A stretch of DNA of 64,000 nt, taken from BS150m-G50 sp964501185 [NCBI: uncultured Bacteroidia bacterium] (lineage in GTDB: Bacteria > CAIWAD01 > BS150m-G50). Below are positions 8,219-16,240 of the stretch, piece by piece (within the stretch, counting starts at the first letter, position 1; each line of letters opens with the position of its first letter). The stretch covers positions 1 through 64,000 of the forward strand of contig CAZCRT010000018.1 of the NCBI GenBank assembly GCA_964501185.1. Direction: 5' to 3'. Below the pieces are notes generated by a model that was not told where the DNA came from, did no database searches, and saw only the letters and a program-made list of their open reading frames with translations. The position numbers were made by a program, and so were the translations under genes.

Positions 8219-10323
8219 CGCAGTACCAATTGACAGATTTGTTTACGCCCTATCCACTTCCCGGCTACAGGAGTCTGCTGACGAACTTTACCATCACCAC
8301 GAAATGTTACCTGCAACCCGGACTGGCTGGCCAGCGTCACCGCGTCGCGTATACCCAATCCCTGCAGATCAGGAACCTGTAACGAATCGACTGCCCCCGT
8401 TTCAGCGAGGAGAAAATTCACTGCAGGCATCACGGTATATCCACCGGGTGCTGGATTCTGACTGACTACCTGCCCTTCTCCCTGCAGACTGTAGTTATCT
8501 ACACCTGCTCTTCTCAGGGTGCGACGCAGTTCCTCAACATCCAGACTATAGCAATCCGGAAGCTGCTGAAGCTCCTCCAGGTCTTTCATAACAACCCGGG
8601 CCGCATCCCCATTGCAGTTGTTCAGGTGCCTAACACGACTGAATACATGACTGAACAGGTTACCGGCTACTGTCCCACCCCATATTGATTCGCGGGGGGT
8701 ATCCACCAGCATCAGTCCAAGGTAGGTACGGTTGCCTATGTCGACCGCGCCTGCAAAAGAGGCGATGTAGTCCTCGTTTGAGTACCCGCCATCCTGAGCT
8801 ATTTTTTGCGCTGTTCCGGTTTTCCCTCTGACAATCAGCCCGGGGATGGCGGCAGATTGACCGGTCCCCTGTTCCACCACTCCAGCCATCAGATCCTGCA
8901 ATTCTGCCAGAGTTCTACCAGAAAGAACCCGACGTCTGACCAGCGGTCTGGTTGTTTCAAGGCGATCATCTTTCCACAGGCTTTGTATCACGTAGGGGCG
9001 CATTATGCGACCTCCGTTGAACAGTGCGCTGTAGGCAACCGCCAGCTGTAAAGGTGTAACTGCAATCCCCTGGCCAAATGAGATATTGGCCTTTTCCACC
9101 CGACGCCATCTCCGCAAAGGCTGCAGACGCCCCTGAACTTCCCCGGGAAGATCTATCCCTGTATACTGGCCAAAACCGAGAGAACGGACAAAAGCATACA
9201 TCGAGCGTGCTTCGATCTGTTCAGCCAGTAACGCGGTGCCGATATTGCTTGATTCGTAGTATACTTCAGCTGCGGGTATCAGTCCGTGTCCCTCAATGTG
9301 CGAGTCATTAATCACCCACTTGCCCAGGTTCCAGGAACCGTTCTGACAATCGACGGAATCCGCCAGATTCAGATTGTGCTCTTCCAGCAATTGAGCGAAG
9401 GTAAATGTTTTAAAGGTGGACCCCGGTTCATAGCTGTCACTTACAGCACGATTACGCAACAGTCCATTTTCTCCGTGCCTGATACCGGTATTTGGATCAA
9501 AAGTAGGCCAGCTCCCCATCGCCAGAATTTCACCGGTAGCAGGATTCATGATTATTCCGGTTGCAGAAGCTGCCCGGTATTCGCGGCAGGTTGCAATCAT
9601 CTCTTCCTGCATGATAGCCTGGATGCGGCTGTCCAGTGTGAGATTGATAGTAGCGCCATTGACCGGTGCCAGATGGCGCCCCTGCTGCCAGTCAAAAGGC
9701 TGACCCGCACTGTCTCTACCATAGACTCTCAAACCAGCTTCACCACACAGAAGCGAATCCAGAGCAGCTTCAATTCCGCATACTCCCAGACCTTCCTGAT
9801 TCACGTAACCTATCAACTGTGCTCCCGCCTCTGCAGCGGGATAACAACGCCGGGGGAAATTCTCAAAATCAAAGGCGGCAGCGTCATCCGGGAAACGGTC
9901 CTTCAGCATTGAGGAAACTGCATCTCTCTGCTCGATTGTCAGTTCAGAAGCCACATAGACAGTCTGACGATCAGTGACTCGCATTTGCACTGCAAGTGGT
10001 CTGGAGGGTCGCTCAAGTATTGTGGCACATGCGCTGGCAAGTTCACCTGGATTGCCTTTCAGCTGCTGCGGTTTGACAGTCAGAGCATAGCTGCCCGGTA
10101 GCTGTGCGGCCATTACCACACCGTTACGATCGAGTATGCGCCCCCGCTCAGCCGGGATGGGTTTCTCAGCGCTGTAAATTCGCTTGCTCTTATCGAGGAA
10201 GTGCTCATTGTGATACACCTGGATCCAGATCAGCTTCACCAGGAGTAACAGCATGACGCAATACCCGATCCCGGCAAGCATATACAGGCGACCGCTGAAA
10301 CGGAAAGGGCTGCGATAATCCAT
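8215..10323 (-). CDS. ftsI: Class B penicillin-binding protein with PASTA (FtsI/SpoVD type)
   Basis: A septal peptidoglycan transpeptidase anchored by one N-terminal transmembrane helix (about 10-35). In order: PBP dimerisation domain (ERGRILDRNG), transpeptidase domain with the active-site SxxK in YEPGSTFKTF, SxN in YESSNIG and KTG in VRGKTGTAQK, then two C-terminal PASTA-type segments, the last opening VPDLQGLGIRDAV. The 702-aa length fits PASTA-bearing FtsI proteins. The start MDYRSPF was chosen because its ATG overlaps the ftsL stop (TGATG); the ATG 45 bp further up lies inside ftsL. It is expected to work with FtsW, encoded two genes downstream. Confidence 0.95.
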   Translation of the reverse strand: MDYRSPFRFSGRLYMLAGIGYCVMLLLLVKLIWIQVYHNEHFLDKSKRIYSAEKPIPAERGRILDRNGVVMAAQLPGSYALTVKPQQLKGNPGELASACATILERPSRPLAVQMRVTDRQTVYVASELTIEQRDAVSSMLKDRFPDDAAAFDFENFPRRCYPAAEAGAQLIGYVNQEGLGVCGIEAALDSLLCGEAGLRVYGRDSAGQPFDWQQGRHLAPVNGATINLTLDSRIQAIMQEEMIATCREYRAASATGIIMNPATGEILAMGSWPTFDPNTGIRHGENGLLRNRAVSDSYEPGSTFKTFTFAQLLEEHNLNLADSVDCQNGSWNLGKWVINDSHIEGHGLIPAAEVYYESSNIGTALLAEQIEARSMYAFVRSLGFGQYTGIDLPGEVQGRLQPLRRWRRVEKANISFGQGIAVTPLQLAVAYSALFNGGRIMRPYVIQSLWKDDRLETTRPLVRRRVLSGRTLAELQDLMAGVVEQGTGQSAAIPGLIVRGKTGTAQKIAQDGGYSNEDYIASFAGAVDIGNRTYLGLMLVDTPRESIWGGTVAGNLFSHVFSRVRHLNNCNGDAARVVMKDLEELQQLPDCYSLDVEELRRTLRRAGVDNYSLQGEGQVVSQNPAPGGYTVMPAVNFLLAETGAVDSLQVPDLQGLGIRDAVTLASQSGLQVTFRGDGKVRQQTPVAGKWIGRKQICQLVLR

Positions 10324-10733
10324 CAGTCTTTCATTGTCAGAACCGGGGACATCGACGACAAAGCACACGCTGTTCGCAGGTTATGTCCGATTTCACCAAC
10401 GGTGATTATTACCGGTTGATTGTTACGACTTATCATTCCAAGTCTGGTTGTAGCGAGATGGTTAATCCTTTGAAAGGAAACCAGTTGTTGATAATGCAGT
10501 TGGGCGTTACGGAGCTTTTTGCCAGCCTCTTCCTGATTGCTGTCCAGTGCGGCAATCTGATAGTTCAGTTGCTGCAGGGCAGTCTTCTGTGCAACCAGCA
10601 ATCCCAGAACGATAGCGATAAGTAATCCAAACAAAGCCTTGCGACCGGGTTTGACGTGTACCGGAACAGTTCTCAATCTCACCCTGTTTTTGGGCTTCTG
10701 CGGTGCACGGTAGCGTTTCACCCTCTGCTTCAT
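10323..10733 (-). CDS. ftsL: FtsL-like bitopic division protein
   Basis: A 136-aa protein with a strongly basic cytoplasmic tail of about 30 residues, a single transmembrane helix (ALFGLLIAIVLGLLVA) and a following heptad-like region (ALQQLNYQIAALDSNQEEAGKK) that should form a coiled coil outside the membrane. This topology and the place between rsmH and ftsI define FtsL, which pairs with FtsB/DivIC and activates FtsWI in other bacteria. Primary sequence is poorly conserved in this family, so the name relies mainly on context. It overlaps rsmH by 4 bp and ftsI by 1 bp. Confidence 0.85.
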   Translation of the reverse strand: MKQRVKRYRAPQKPKNRVRLRTVPVHVKPGRKALFGLLIAIVLGLLVAQKTALQQLNYQIAALDSNQEEAGKKLRNAQLHYQQLVSFQRINHLATTRLGMISRNNQPVIITVGEIGHNLRTACALSSMSPVLTMKD

Positions 10734-11647
10734 ATTTTCTCCGCCACTCTGAGACGAACACTGCGAGCCCGGGGATTCACTTCAATCTCCTTATCAGTCG
10801 GGCGGATGGCTTTCCGTACCGGAAGTTTCAGTGTTTGCTTTTTATCGCAGGTACAGACGGGAGCCCCGGGTGAACAGACACAGTCAGATTCCGCAAAGCG
10901 AAAGAACTTCTTCACCAGACGATCCTCGAGCGAATGATAAGACATGATCACCAACCGGCCACCAGGTACTAACGCAGCGTGTGCCGCTGTCAGGAATTGC
11001 TGTAACGCCTGCAGTTCTCGATTCACCTCCAGGCGCAATGCCTGAAATATCTGGGCCAGGATTGAGAATCCTTTATGTTGAGGAAGATGCGGTTCCAGCA
11101 CACGGCGCAGTTGCATTGTGGTGGTAAGTGGTGCTTCCTGTCTGGCGGACACTATCGCATCAACCAACCGGTCAGCCCTTCGCACTTCACCAAAGCGAAT
11201 GAGAATATTGCGCAGAACATCCGGTTCATACTGATTGACCACATCGGCCGCGGTAAGGGAATCGGTGGCATTCATCCGCATATCGAGTGCTCCGTCTCGC
11301 ATGAAACTGAAACCGCGTTCGGCGCTGTCCAGCTGGTGTGATGAAACTCCGAGATCCAGCAGTATGCCATCCAGGGCACTGTTGCGGTACTCAGGGAAAC
11401 TGGTAAAGAAGTCACTGTAGTTGATCTGACTGACTTGAAAACGACTGTCTTCCCCGAAGCGCTGCCTGACGACAGTAACTGCTTCATGATCACGATCAGT
11501 TGCCAGCAGTCGCCCTTCGGCACCAAGGCTATCCAGGATAGCTGCGGCATGACCACCACCACCTACTGTACCATCGAAATAGATGCCGCTGGAGCGCACC
11601 AGCAACAATTCAATTGTCTCTTTGAGGAGTACAGGCTCGTGATACAT
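10730..11647 (-). CDS. rsmH: 16S rRNA (cytosine1402-N4)-methyltransferase RsmH
   Basis: An S-adenosylmethionine-dependent methyltransferase modifying C1402 in the decoding region of 16S rRNA (formerly MraW). The 305-aa protein begins MYHEPVLLKET, with SAM motif YFDGTVGGGGHAAAIL, the conserved GILLDLGVSSHQLD, RGFSF and DMRM segments, and C-terminal SYHSLEDRLVKKFFR. All are hallmark RsmH features. It is the second gene of the division operon, 49 bp after mraZ, the conserved mraZ-rsmH order. Confidence 0.97.
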   Translation of the reverse strand: MYHEPVLLKETIELLLVRSSGIYFDGTVGGGGHAAAILDSLGAEGRLLATDRDHEAVTVVRQRFGEDSRFQVSQINYSDFFTSFPEYRNSALDGILLDLGVSSHQLDSAERGFSFMRDGALDMRMNATDSLTAADVVNQYEPDVLRNILIRFGEVRRADRLVDAIVSARQEAPLTTTMQLRRVLEPHLPQHKGFSILAQIFQALRLEVNRELQALQQFLTAAHAALVPGGRLVIMSYHSLEDRLVKKFFRFAESDCVCSPGAPVCTCDKKQTLKLPVRKAIRPTDKEIEVNPRARSVRLRVAEKI

Positions 11648-11696
11648 TCTGTCAGCTATTGGTTAGAGGGACTGTCGGTCTTACTTTTATGAGCTG

Positions 11697-12128
11697 CTAA
11701 AGCTGGATATCCAGGTCATCACCGATAGAATCTATGTCCAAACTCTCCAGCGATTTCTCGTAACGATCAGGTTGCCAGATCTGGATGAAGTTTCCTACTC
11801 CGGCAATGATCACCTGGGGAGTGTCCAGCAGACCAGCAGCCCGCTGTAGATTGGTAGGGATATTAATTCGACTCTGCGCGTCAATGGAGCATTCAAACGA
11901 CTCCGCAATCAGCAGACGAACGAGAATGCGGTTGGCCTGACTTCCTTTTGGTAAACCGGACAGGTAGTTGGCCAGTTTGCGATATTCATCTTGAGGATAA
12001 AGGTTAATACTACCGTCGAGATTGCGAGTCAGGACGACTGTCGATCCATCAGCTGTGAGGGTTTCCTTAAATATCGGCGGAAGCTTGATACGCCCCTTTT
12101 GATCAAGGCTTTTCAAGTAATTGCCCAT
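11697..12128 (-). CDS. mraZ: Transcriptional regulator MraZ
   Basis: A DNA-binding regulator of the division and cell-wall cluster, an AbrB-like swapped-hairpin protein acting as a ring-shaped oligomer. It has two repeats of the family pattern: YLKSLDQKGRIKLPPIF at the N-terminus and CSIDAQSRINIPTNLQ near residue 75. The ATG at 12128 gives 143 aa, the usual length, aligned with the family N-terminus. A TTG start at 12152 would add eight residues and lie inside the operator, so it was not chosen. It is the first gene of the operon; in other bacteria MraZ represses its own promoter through repeated TGGGN boxes, and such boxes are present at 12145-12194. Confidence 0.95.
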   Translation of the reverse strand: MGNYLKSLDQKGRIKLPPIFKETLTADGSTVVLTRNLDGSINLYPQDEYRKLANYLSGLPKGSQANRILVRLLIAESFECSIDAQSRINIPTNLQRAAGLLDTPQVIIAGVGNFIQIWQPDRYEKSLESLDIDSIGDDLDIQL

Positions 12129-12144
12129 AAATTTGAAAGTCTCG

Positions 12145-12194
12145 TTACCCAAGCTTTACCCACTTTCATCCACTAATGACCACTTCTACCCCCA
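12145..12194 (-). promoter_or_regulatory. MraZ operator: five 10-bp repeats
   Basis: Read on the minus strand the 50 bp divide into five units in exact 10-bp register: TGGGGGTAGA, AGTGGTCATT, AGTGGATGAA, AGTGGGTAAA, GCTTGGGTAA. Each has a TGG core. Known MraZ boxes are direct TGGGN repeats separated by 5 bp, giving this same period. The array runs from the promoter -10 to about 16 bp before the mraZ ATG, where bound MraZ would block transcription. Confidence 0.8.
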
Positions 12195-12222
12195 AATATG
12201 ACGATATAGGCCACTATGTCAA
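12195..12222 (-). promoter_or_regulatory. Promoter of the mraZ division operon
   Basis: The minus strand carries a perfect -35 TTGACA (12222-12217), a 16-bp spacer, and -10 CATATT (12200-12195, 4 of 6 consensus). The predicted start of transcription falls inside the MraZ repeats. A sigma-70 type promoter is inferred. The 150 bp further upstream, to pgi, are AT-rich with an AGTATT/AATACT hairpin and no clear second promoter. Confidence 0.65.
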
Positions 12223-12376
12223 GGGTTTTATCCCCTTTGAGTTCAAGTAGTTGTTAAGCTTCAGGGTGAGTATTGGTGGGAATCAGGTGAGTTATATTAT
12301 TATACCAGATACTATTATATTTTGCTTAAAGTATTACTTAATACTATTGATAAGTTGAAACTTCTGAAGTCAGCTG

Positions 12377-13708
12377 CTATTGTCCGGACAAACTCTTCTT
12401 CGTCAATACTTTTCCCAGCTCGACACCAGGTTGATCGAATGGATTGACATTATCCAGTTCACCCCAGATATGAGTCTCGATGGCGAAAAACTGGAATAGA
12501 GCACCTAGAGATTCCGGCGTCAGCCTGTCCAGAATTATGGTTCGGCTCCCCCGCTGTTCCCCGGCAAGCGCCGAAGCGGTAGCTTCCTGCTCCGCGTTTA
12601 TCAACTCTGCCAGGGTATGCCCGGCCAGCCAGGAAATGGGTTCATACCGGCACGCCAACTCCGGTACAGGACGTGCATGTTTGAAGTTCTCTACCCGCAG
12701 GAAAGTGATCAACTTATCGGGTGGCCCCTCCATGAAAAGCTGGTTCAGCGAATGCTGATCAGCTGCACCCAGAGCACCCAGCGGAGTTGTTCCGTTATGG
12801 ACAATATTACCATCACGATCAAACTTCTTGCCCAGGCTCTCCGCCCAGAGTTGCATATACCAGTTGCTCAGATAACGCAGACGCCGATGATATGGCATCA
12901 GCACCATAATGTTGCGGTCCTGTTGGCGCAAAAAAGCTCGTGAAACAATGACAGCATTGAGCAGAGAGCTGTTCTGGCTGACTGTTGCAAGTGTGACATC
13001 CCGGGCACCGTCAAGGAGTCTGCGAACCGGAATCCCCAGCAGCGCTGCAGGGAACAGGCCGACAGCTGTCAGGAGGGAAAAACGACCACCAACACCGGGT
13101 GGCATCATCAGTTTATGGAACCCCAGCTCGTCAGCCATCTGCAGCAGCAAACCTTCGCTACCCGGCAGCGCTGCATCGGTGGTTACTACTACCTGTTTCT
13201 GCCATTGTCCGGGAGCTGCCTTCTGCAACGCCTCCAGAACAATTGTGAAGTTCGCCATTGTTTCGGGAGTTGTACCGGATTTGCTCACCACATTGATACA
13301 GGTACGAGTGAGATCAAGCCCCTCCAGCAGGTCCTCCAACTCTTCAGGGTCAGAGTTATCGAGCACATAGAAACGGGGACGCCCACCCCATTCGTTATGA
13401 TATGTGTGGTTGAGGGCAGTGTGGATAGCGATGGTTCCCCAGCTGGAACCTCCTATACCAATCAGCAGCAGGTTGTCAAAACTGCCGGCAAGTTCCTCTG
13501 ACAGAGCCAGAGCAGCCTCTATCGCTGGCTCATCACGGTAAACATTCAGGTAAGTGATCTCAGAGTCCTGTTCCTGCCTGGTCAGCATACTTTGCAGATG
13601 TTTGATATCCGTAACACTGTCGAGTAGAACCTGCTTACCATCAACACCCAGTTCCGGACCCAGTATATCCGCTTCCAGCCGCTCCAGATTTATCTCGAAG
13701 TGTTTCAT
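12377..13708 (-). CDS. pgi: Glucose-6-phosphate isomerase
   Basis: A cytoplasmic enzyme interconverting glucose-6-phosphate and fructose-6-phosphate in glycolysis and gluconeogenesis. The 443-aa protein is the short bacterial form. It shows the two sugar-isomerase (SIS) domains, with IGIGGSSWGT near residue 82, the phosphate-binding NVVSKSGTTPETMANF, the GGRFSLLTAVGLFP segment, and a C-terminal ELDNVNPFDQPGVELGK region that holds the catalytic Lys area. The ATG follows GAGGAAAGT. It lies upstream of the division operon in the same direction but is separated by the mraZ promoter. Confidence 0.96.
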   Translation of the reverse strand: MKHFEINLERLEADILGPELGVDGKQVLLDSVTDIKHLQSMLTRQEQDSEITYLNVYRDEPAIEAALALSEELAGSFDNLLLIGIGGSSWGTIAIHTALNHTYHNEWGGRPRFYVLDNSDPEELEDLLEGLDLTRTCINVVSKSGTTPETMANFTIVLEALQKAAPGQWQKQVVVTTDAALPGSEGLLLQMADELGFHKLMMPPGVGGRFSLLTAVGLFPAALLGIPVRRLLDGARDVTLATVSQNSSLLNAVIVSRAFLRQQDRNIMVLMPYHRRLRYLSNWYMQLWAESLGKKFDRDGNIVHNGTTPLGALGAADQHSLNQLFMEGPPDKLITFLRVENFKHARPVPELACRYEPISWLAGHTLAELINAEQEATASALAGEQRGSRTIILDRLTPESLGALFQFFAIETHIWGELDNVNPFDQPGVELGKVLTKKSLSGQ

Positions 13709-13740
13709 ACTTTCCTCATGCTTTTCCAGAAGAGAAATCC

Positions 13741-15576
13741 CTAACGAATGCGACTCAGCTCCTCTTCATCGATCAGTTCACCGCTTATTCCTGTAGCCTG
13801 CAATATCACCTGTTCTGGCTCAAACTGAAGTGAGATAAAATGCTGCCTGGTGTCAAAGCATACAACAGCCTCACTCCAGGGCAACTGCGCCTGTGTATAA
13901 TAAGGGGCTCCGGCACCTCCGGTCACAATCTGCCAGACCGGATATTGAAAACCGAGATTACTGCTGCCATCAGAATAGACCGGTGTCCCGGAATCAATGA
14001 GCGTACGGGAGTAATTGTGTTCATCACCGTTGACTACCAGCAGCGATTTCGGAGAGCTGGCAATCATGCTCCACCAGCGATCACGACGCTCGACAACTTC
14101 CGACCGGTCCCTGCCATGGTTATTCTCAGGTTCGCCACCGTTGTACCACATGGCGTCCTGCGGATGACCACCGTTGGGGAAGGTTGGTTCATGTGTTGCA
14201 TAGACGATCCAGTTGATATCAGGGTTTGCATCCGCGCTGTTGATCTGCTCCTGCAGCCAGTCCAGCTGCCGGTCAAGCATTCCCCCCTCTACATTACCAC
14301 CATAGTTTTCCGGGTCGCTGCTGAACCAGTAGTTGCTGTTCAACATGATAAACAGGACCTGTCCCCATGGCAGCGTGTAAACAGTCTCACTGTAAGGAGG
14401 AGCCTGCTCAGATTCCGGTTGGGGAGCAGCTGTCGGATTGGCAAACTCAAGCGCGAAAAGAGCTTCTGCTGAATGAGTGGCACAGGGAGTACGGTCGAGC
14501 CCGATTCCCCAGCGACTGCCATCATCATAATAGTGCAGCAGCGTCTCGTGATTACCCATACCTGCGAAAAGAGGTACAGCTGGAAGCAGCCACCCCAGAG
14601 CTCGTTTGAAGGAGCGAATCTCCCTGAGGAATGTACCTGGATCGTTTGTCCAGCCATTAATCAGGTCACCCGGGAAAAGGATCAGATCCGGTTGCTGTTG
14701 CCAGGCCTGAGCCGCCAGTTGACCCAGGACAGTATGGTTGACCCCTTCCACTGCCTGTTCACCGGCACCGACTCCAGCACGGCAATCGGACATGAAGATA
14801 GCACGAAATGTATCACGGTTGCCTGGTAATGGTGGTGTGGTCATAGTGTACAGGGGGCTGAGGGTAGTTTCATCACCCTTGCTGATTTCCACCTGATACT
14901 GATATGTGCTGCCGGATTGCAGCCCGGTTAATCGCACCTCATGACGACACTTTTCCTGACGTGATACAAACGGATCGTGCCCTGACAGCAGTACTCGCGC
15001 TTCTACCGGACGATCGGCGACAAGTGAAATCACCGGCACCGGTTGGCCCGCATCAACTTCACAACTGTAAACTGGCCCCTCAACCAGTGTTAATGCCCGC
15101 TGATAGACTCCATCCAGGTAGCGAACATGAACAATGCGATTTACCAGTAATGTGGAGGATGACGCCGGGTCCCATATCTCAAACTGCAGAAAGAAGTCAC
15201 TCTCCTGTCTTTCAGCAAAATTGGAAATATCATAAGGGTATCTGGCGAAGGCTGCCAGATTGAGTTCCGCCCGCCCTTCCCGCAGTGCCACACTTTTACG
15301 CAGCCGCGGGCGGGGAGGATCCGTTCCAAGTTCACGAACACCATAATATACACGACCGTTGAGTTCGGATGGCAGTGTGATGAGCAAACCCCGTTCTGTT
15401 CCCTGCTCCTGGATACAGCGGTCGAGATCAAATGCCTGGCTGTATTGCAGCGCCGGTTCTACAGCGCGTAACGGGTAATCCGAGGGTGGTGTCACATTCC
15501 GTCCCAGTACTGGCTTCGCCAGGGAGATAGTAGTTGCGATCAACAGGGCGAATGTTATCAGGATTGTTTTCAGCAT
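13741..15576 (-). CDS. Secreted metallophosphoesterase (purple-acid-phosphatase-like)
   Basis: A 611-aa exported protein with a clear signal peptide (TILITFALLIATTISLA). The first half is beta-rich, including a fibronectin-like N-terminal region of the kind preceding purple acid phosphatase catalytic domains. The calcineurin-like metallophosphatase motifs follow in order: FMSDCRAG (about 265), FPGDLING, GMGNHETL, YATHEPTF and NGDEHNYS. These supply the Asp, Asn and His ligands of a dinuclear metal site. The first motif has DCR in place of the usual DxH, so one His ligand may be absent or supplied elsewhere. A GGAG site precedes the ATG. The substrate is unknown; no sorting tail is present at the C-terminus. 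Confidence 0.85.
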   Translation of the reverse strand: MLKTILITFALLIATTISLAKPVLGRNVTPPSDYPLRAVEPALQYSQAFDLDRCIQEQGTERGLLITLPSELNGRVYYGVRELGTDPPRPRLRKSVALREGRAELNLAAFARYPYDISNFAERQESDFFLQFEIWDPASSSTLLVNRIVHVRYLDGVYQRALTLVEGPVYSCEVDAGQPVPVISLVADRPVEARVLLSGHDPFVSRQEKCRHEVRLTGLQSGSTYQYQVEISKGDETTLSPLYTMTTPPLPGNRDTFRAIFMSDCRAGVGAGEQAVEGVNHTVLGQLAAQAWQQQPDLILFPGDLINGWTNDPGTFLREIRSFKRALGWLLPAVPLFAGMGNHETLLHYYDDGSRWGIGLDRTPCATHSAEALFALEFANPTAAPQPESEQAPPYSETVYTLPWGQVLFIMLNSNYWFSSDPENYGGNVEGGMLDRQLDWLQEQINSADANPDINWIVYATHEPTFPNGGHPQDAMWYNGGEPENNHGRDRSEVVERRDRWWSMIASSPKSLLVVNGDEHNYSRTLIDSGTPVYSDGSSNLGFQYPVWQIVTGGAGAPYYTQAQLPWSEAVVCFDTRQHFISLQFEPEQVILQATGISGELIDEEELSRIR

Positions 15577-15667
15577 CAGGTAACTCCAAACTCTTGCGGG
15601 ACTGTTCTTCTGCTGGTAGGCAGTAACAGCAGTTGCGGGCGATTGCTGCAGAGAGACTCGTTATCGG

Positions 15668-16240
15668 TCAATCAGCCGCCGCTTTGAGATCACTACTCAT
15701 GAAGCTGCGAATAATCTGGTCAGCGAATTTCTGGTAGAGTTCACGGGGATCTTCTGACTTTATCTGAATCAGTACATTGAAGAAAGTATTCTCTTCCCGT
15801 TCCAGGCTGATCCGTAATCGTGATTGCGAAACAGCAGCCATGTAAGCGGCAGGCAGGTTGTATTCGAGATTCAGGTCAAGGGCGATATTGCAATCCAGAT
15901 GTGCCACATGATTAATCAATTCGTTGCGTGGCAGGCCGGTCATCCGACTGAAGTCGCTGTCATTGTGAATGATGGCATCTTTAATCAGCGGCCGGTCCAA
16001 CCAGGTTTTGTAGATCTGGTTAACAAAAGTGTGAATCTTCAAATCTGCAGCCTGTTCATGGAGACGGGTCAGCACATAGTTGGCCTGCTCAAACTGATGC
16101 GCCTCGCGAGGCATCAATACCAGCAGGGCGGAAACCTGATTGATCTCCTCAGAAATTGAGATCACTTCTTCAGCAGCCACCCGCCGTGCATGCATCTTCG
16201 CCAGTAGTCTGGCCGCCTTTTGCTTAATCCCCTGCTTCAT
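15668..16240 (-). CDS. Hypothetical protein
   Basis: A 190-aa protein with a basic N-terminus and no signal peptide or transmembrane helix. A Rossmann-like beginning (SALLVLMPREAH, then the DLKIHTFVN strand) is followed by CNIALDLNLEYNLPAAYMAA and SQSRLRISL. That pattern vaguely recalls small FCB proteins related to the N-terminal half of family 9 glycosyltransferases, but no catalytic signature is visible and I do not assign a function. It overlaps the upstream CNNM/CBS gene by 17 bp, so it probably belongs to the phoH-ybeY-CNNM operon as its last member. Confidence 0.65.
   Translation of the reverse strand: MKQGIKQKAARLLAKMHARRVAAEEVISISEEINQVSALLVLMPREAHQFEQANYVLTRLHEQAADLKIHTFVNQIYKTWLDRPLIKDAIIHNDSDFSRMTGLPRNELINHVAHLDCNIALDLNLEYNLPAAYMAAVSQSRLRISLEREENTFFNVLIQIKSEDPRELYQKFADQIIRSFMSSDLKAAAD

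Noticed and set aside
12129-12152. TTG at 12152 as the mraZ start
   Set aside because: It lies within the MraZ repeat array, and the family N-terminus aligns with the ATG at 12128.
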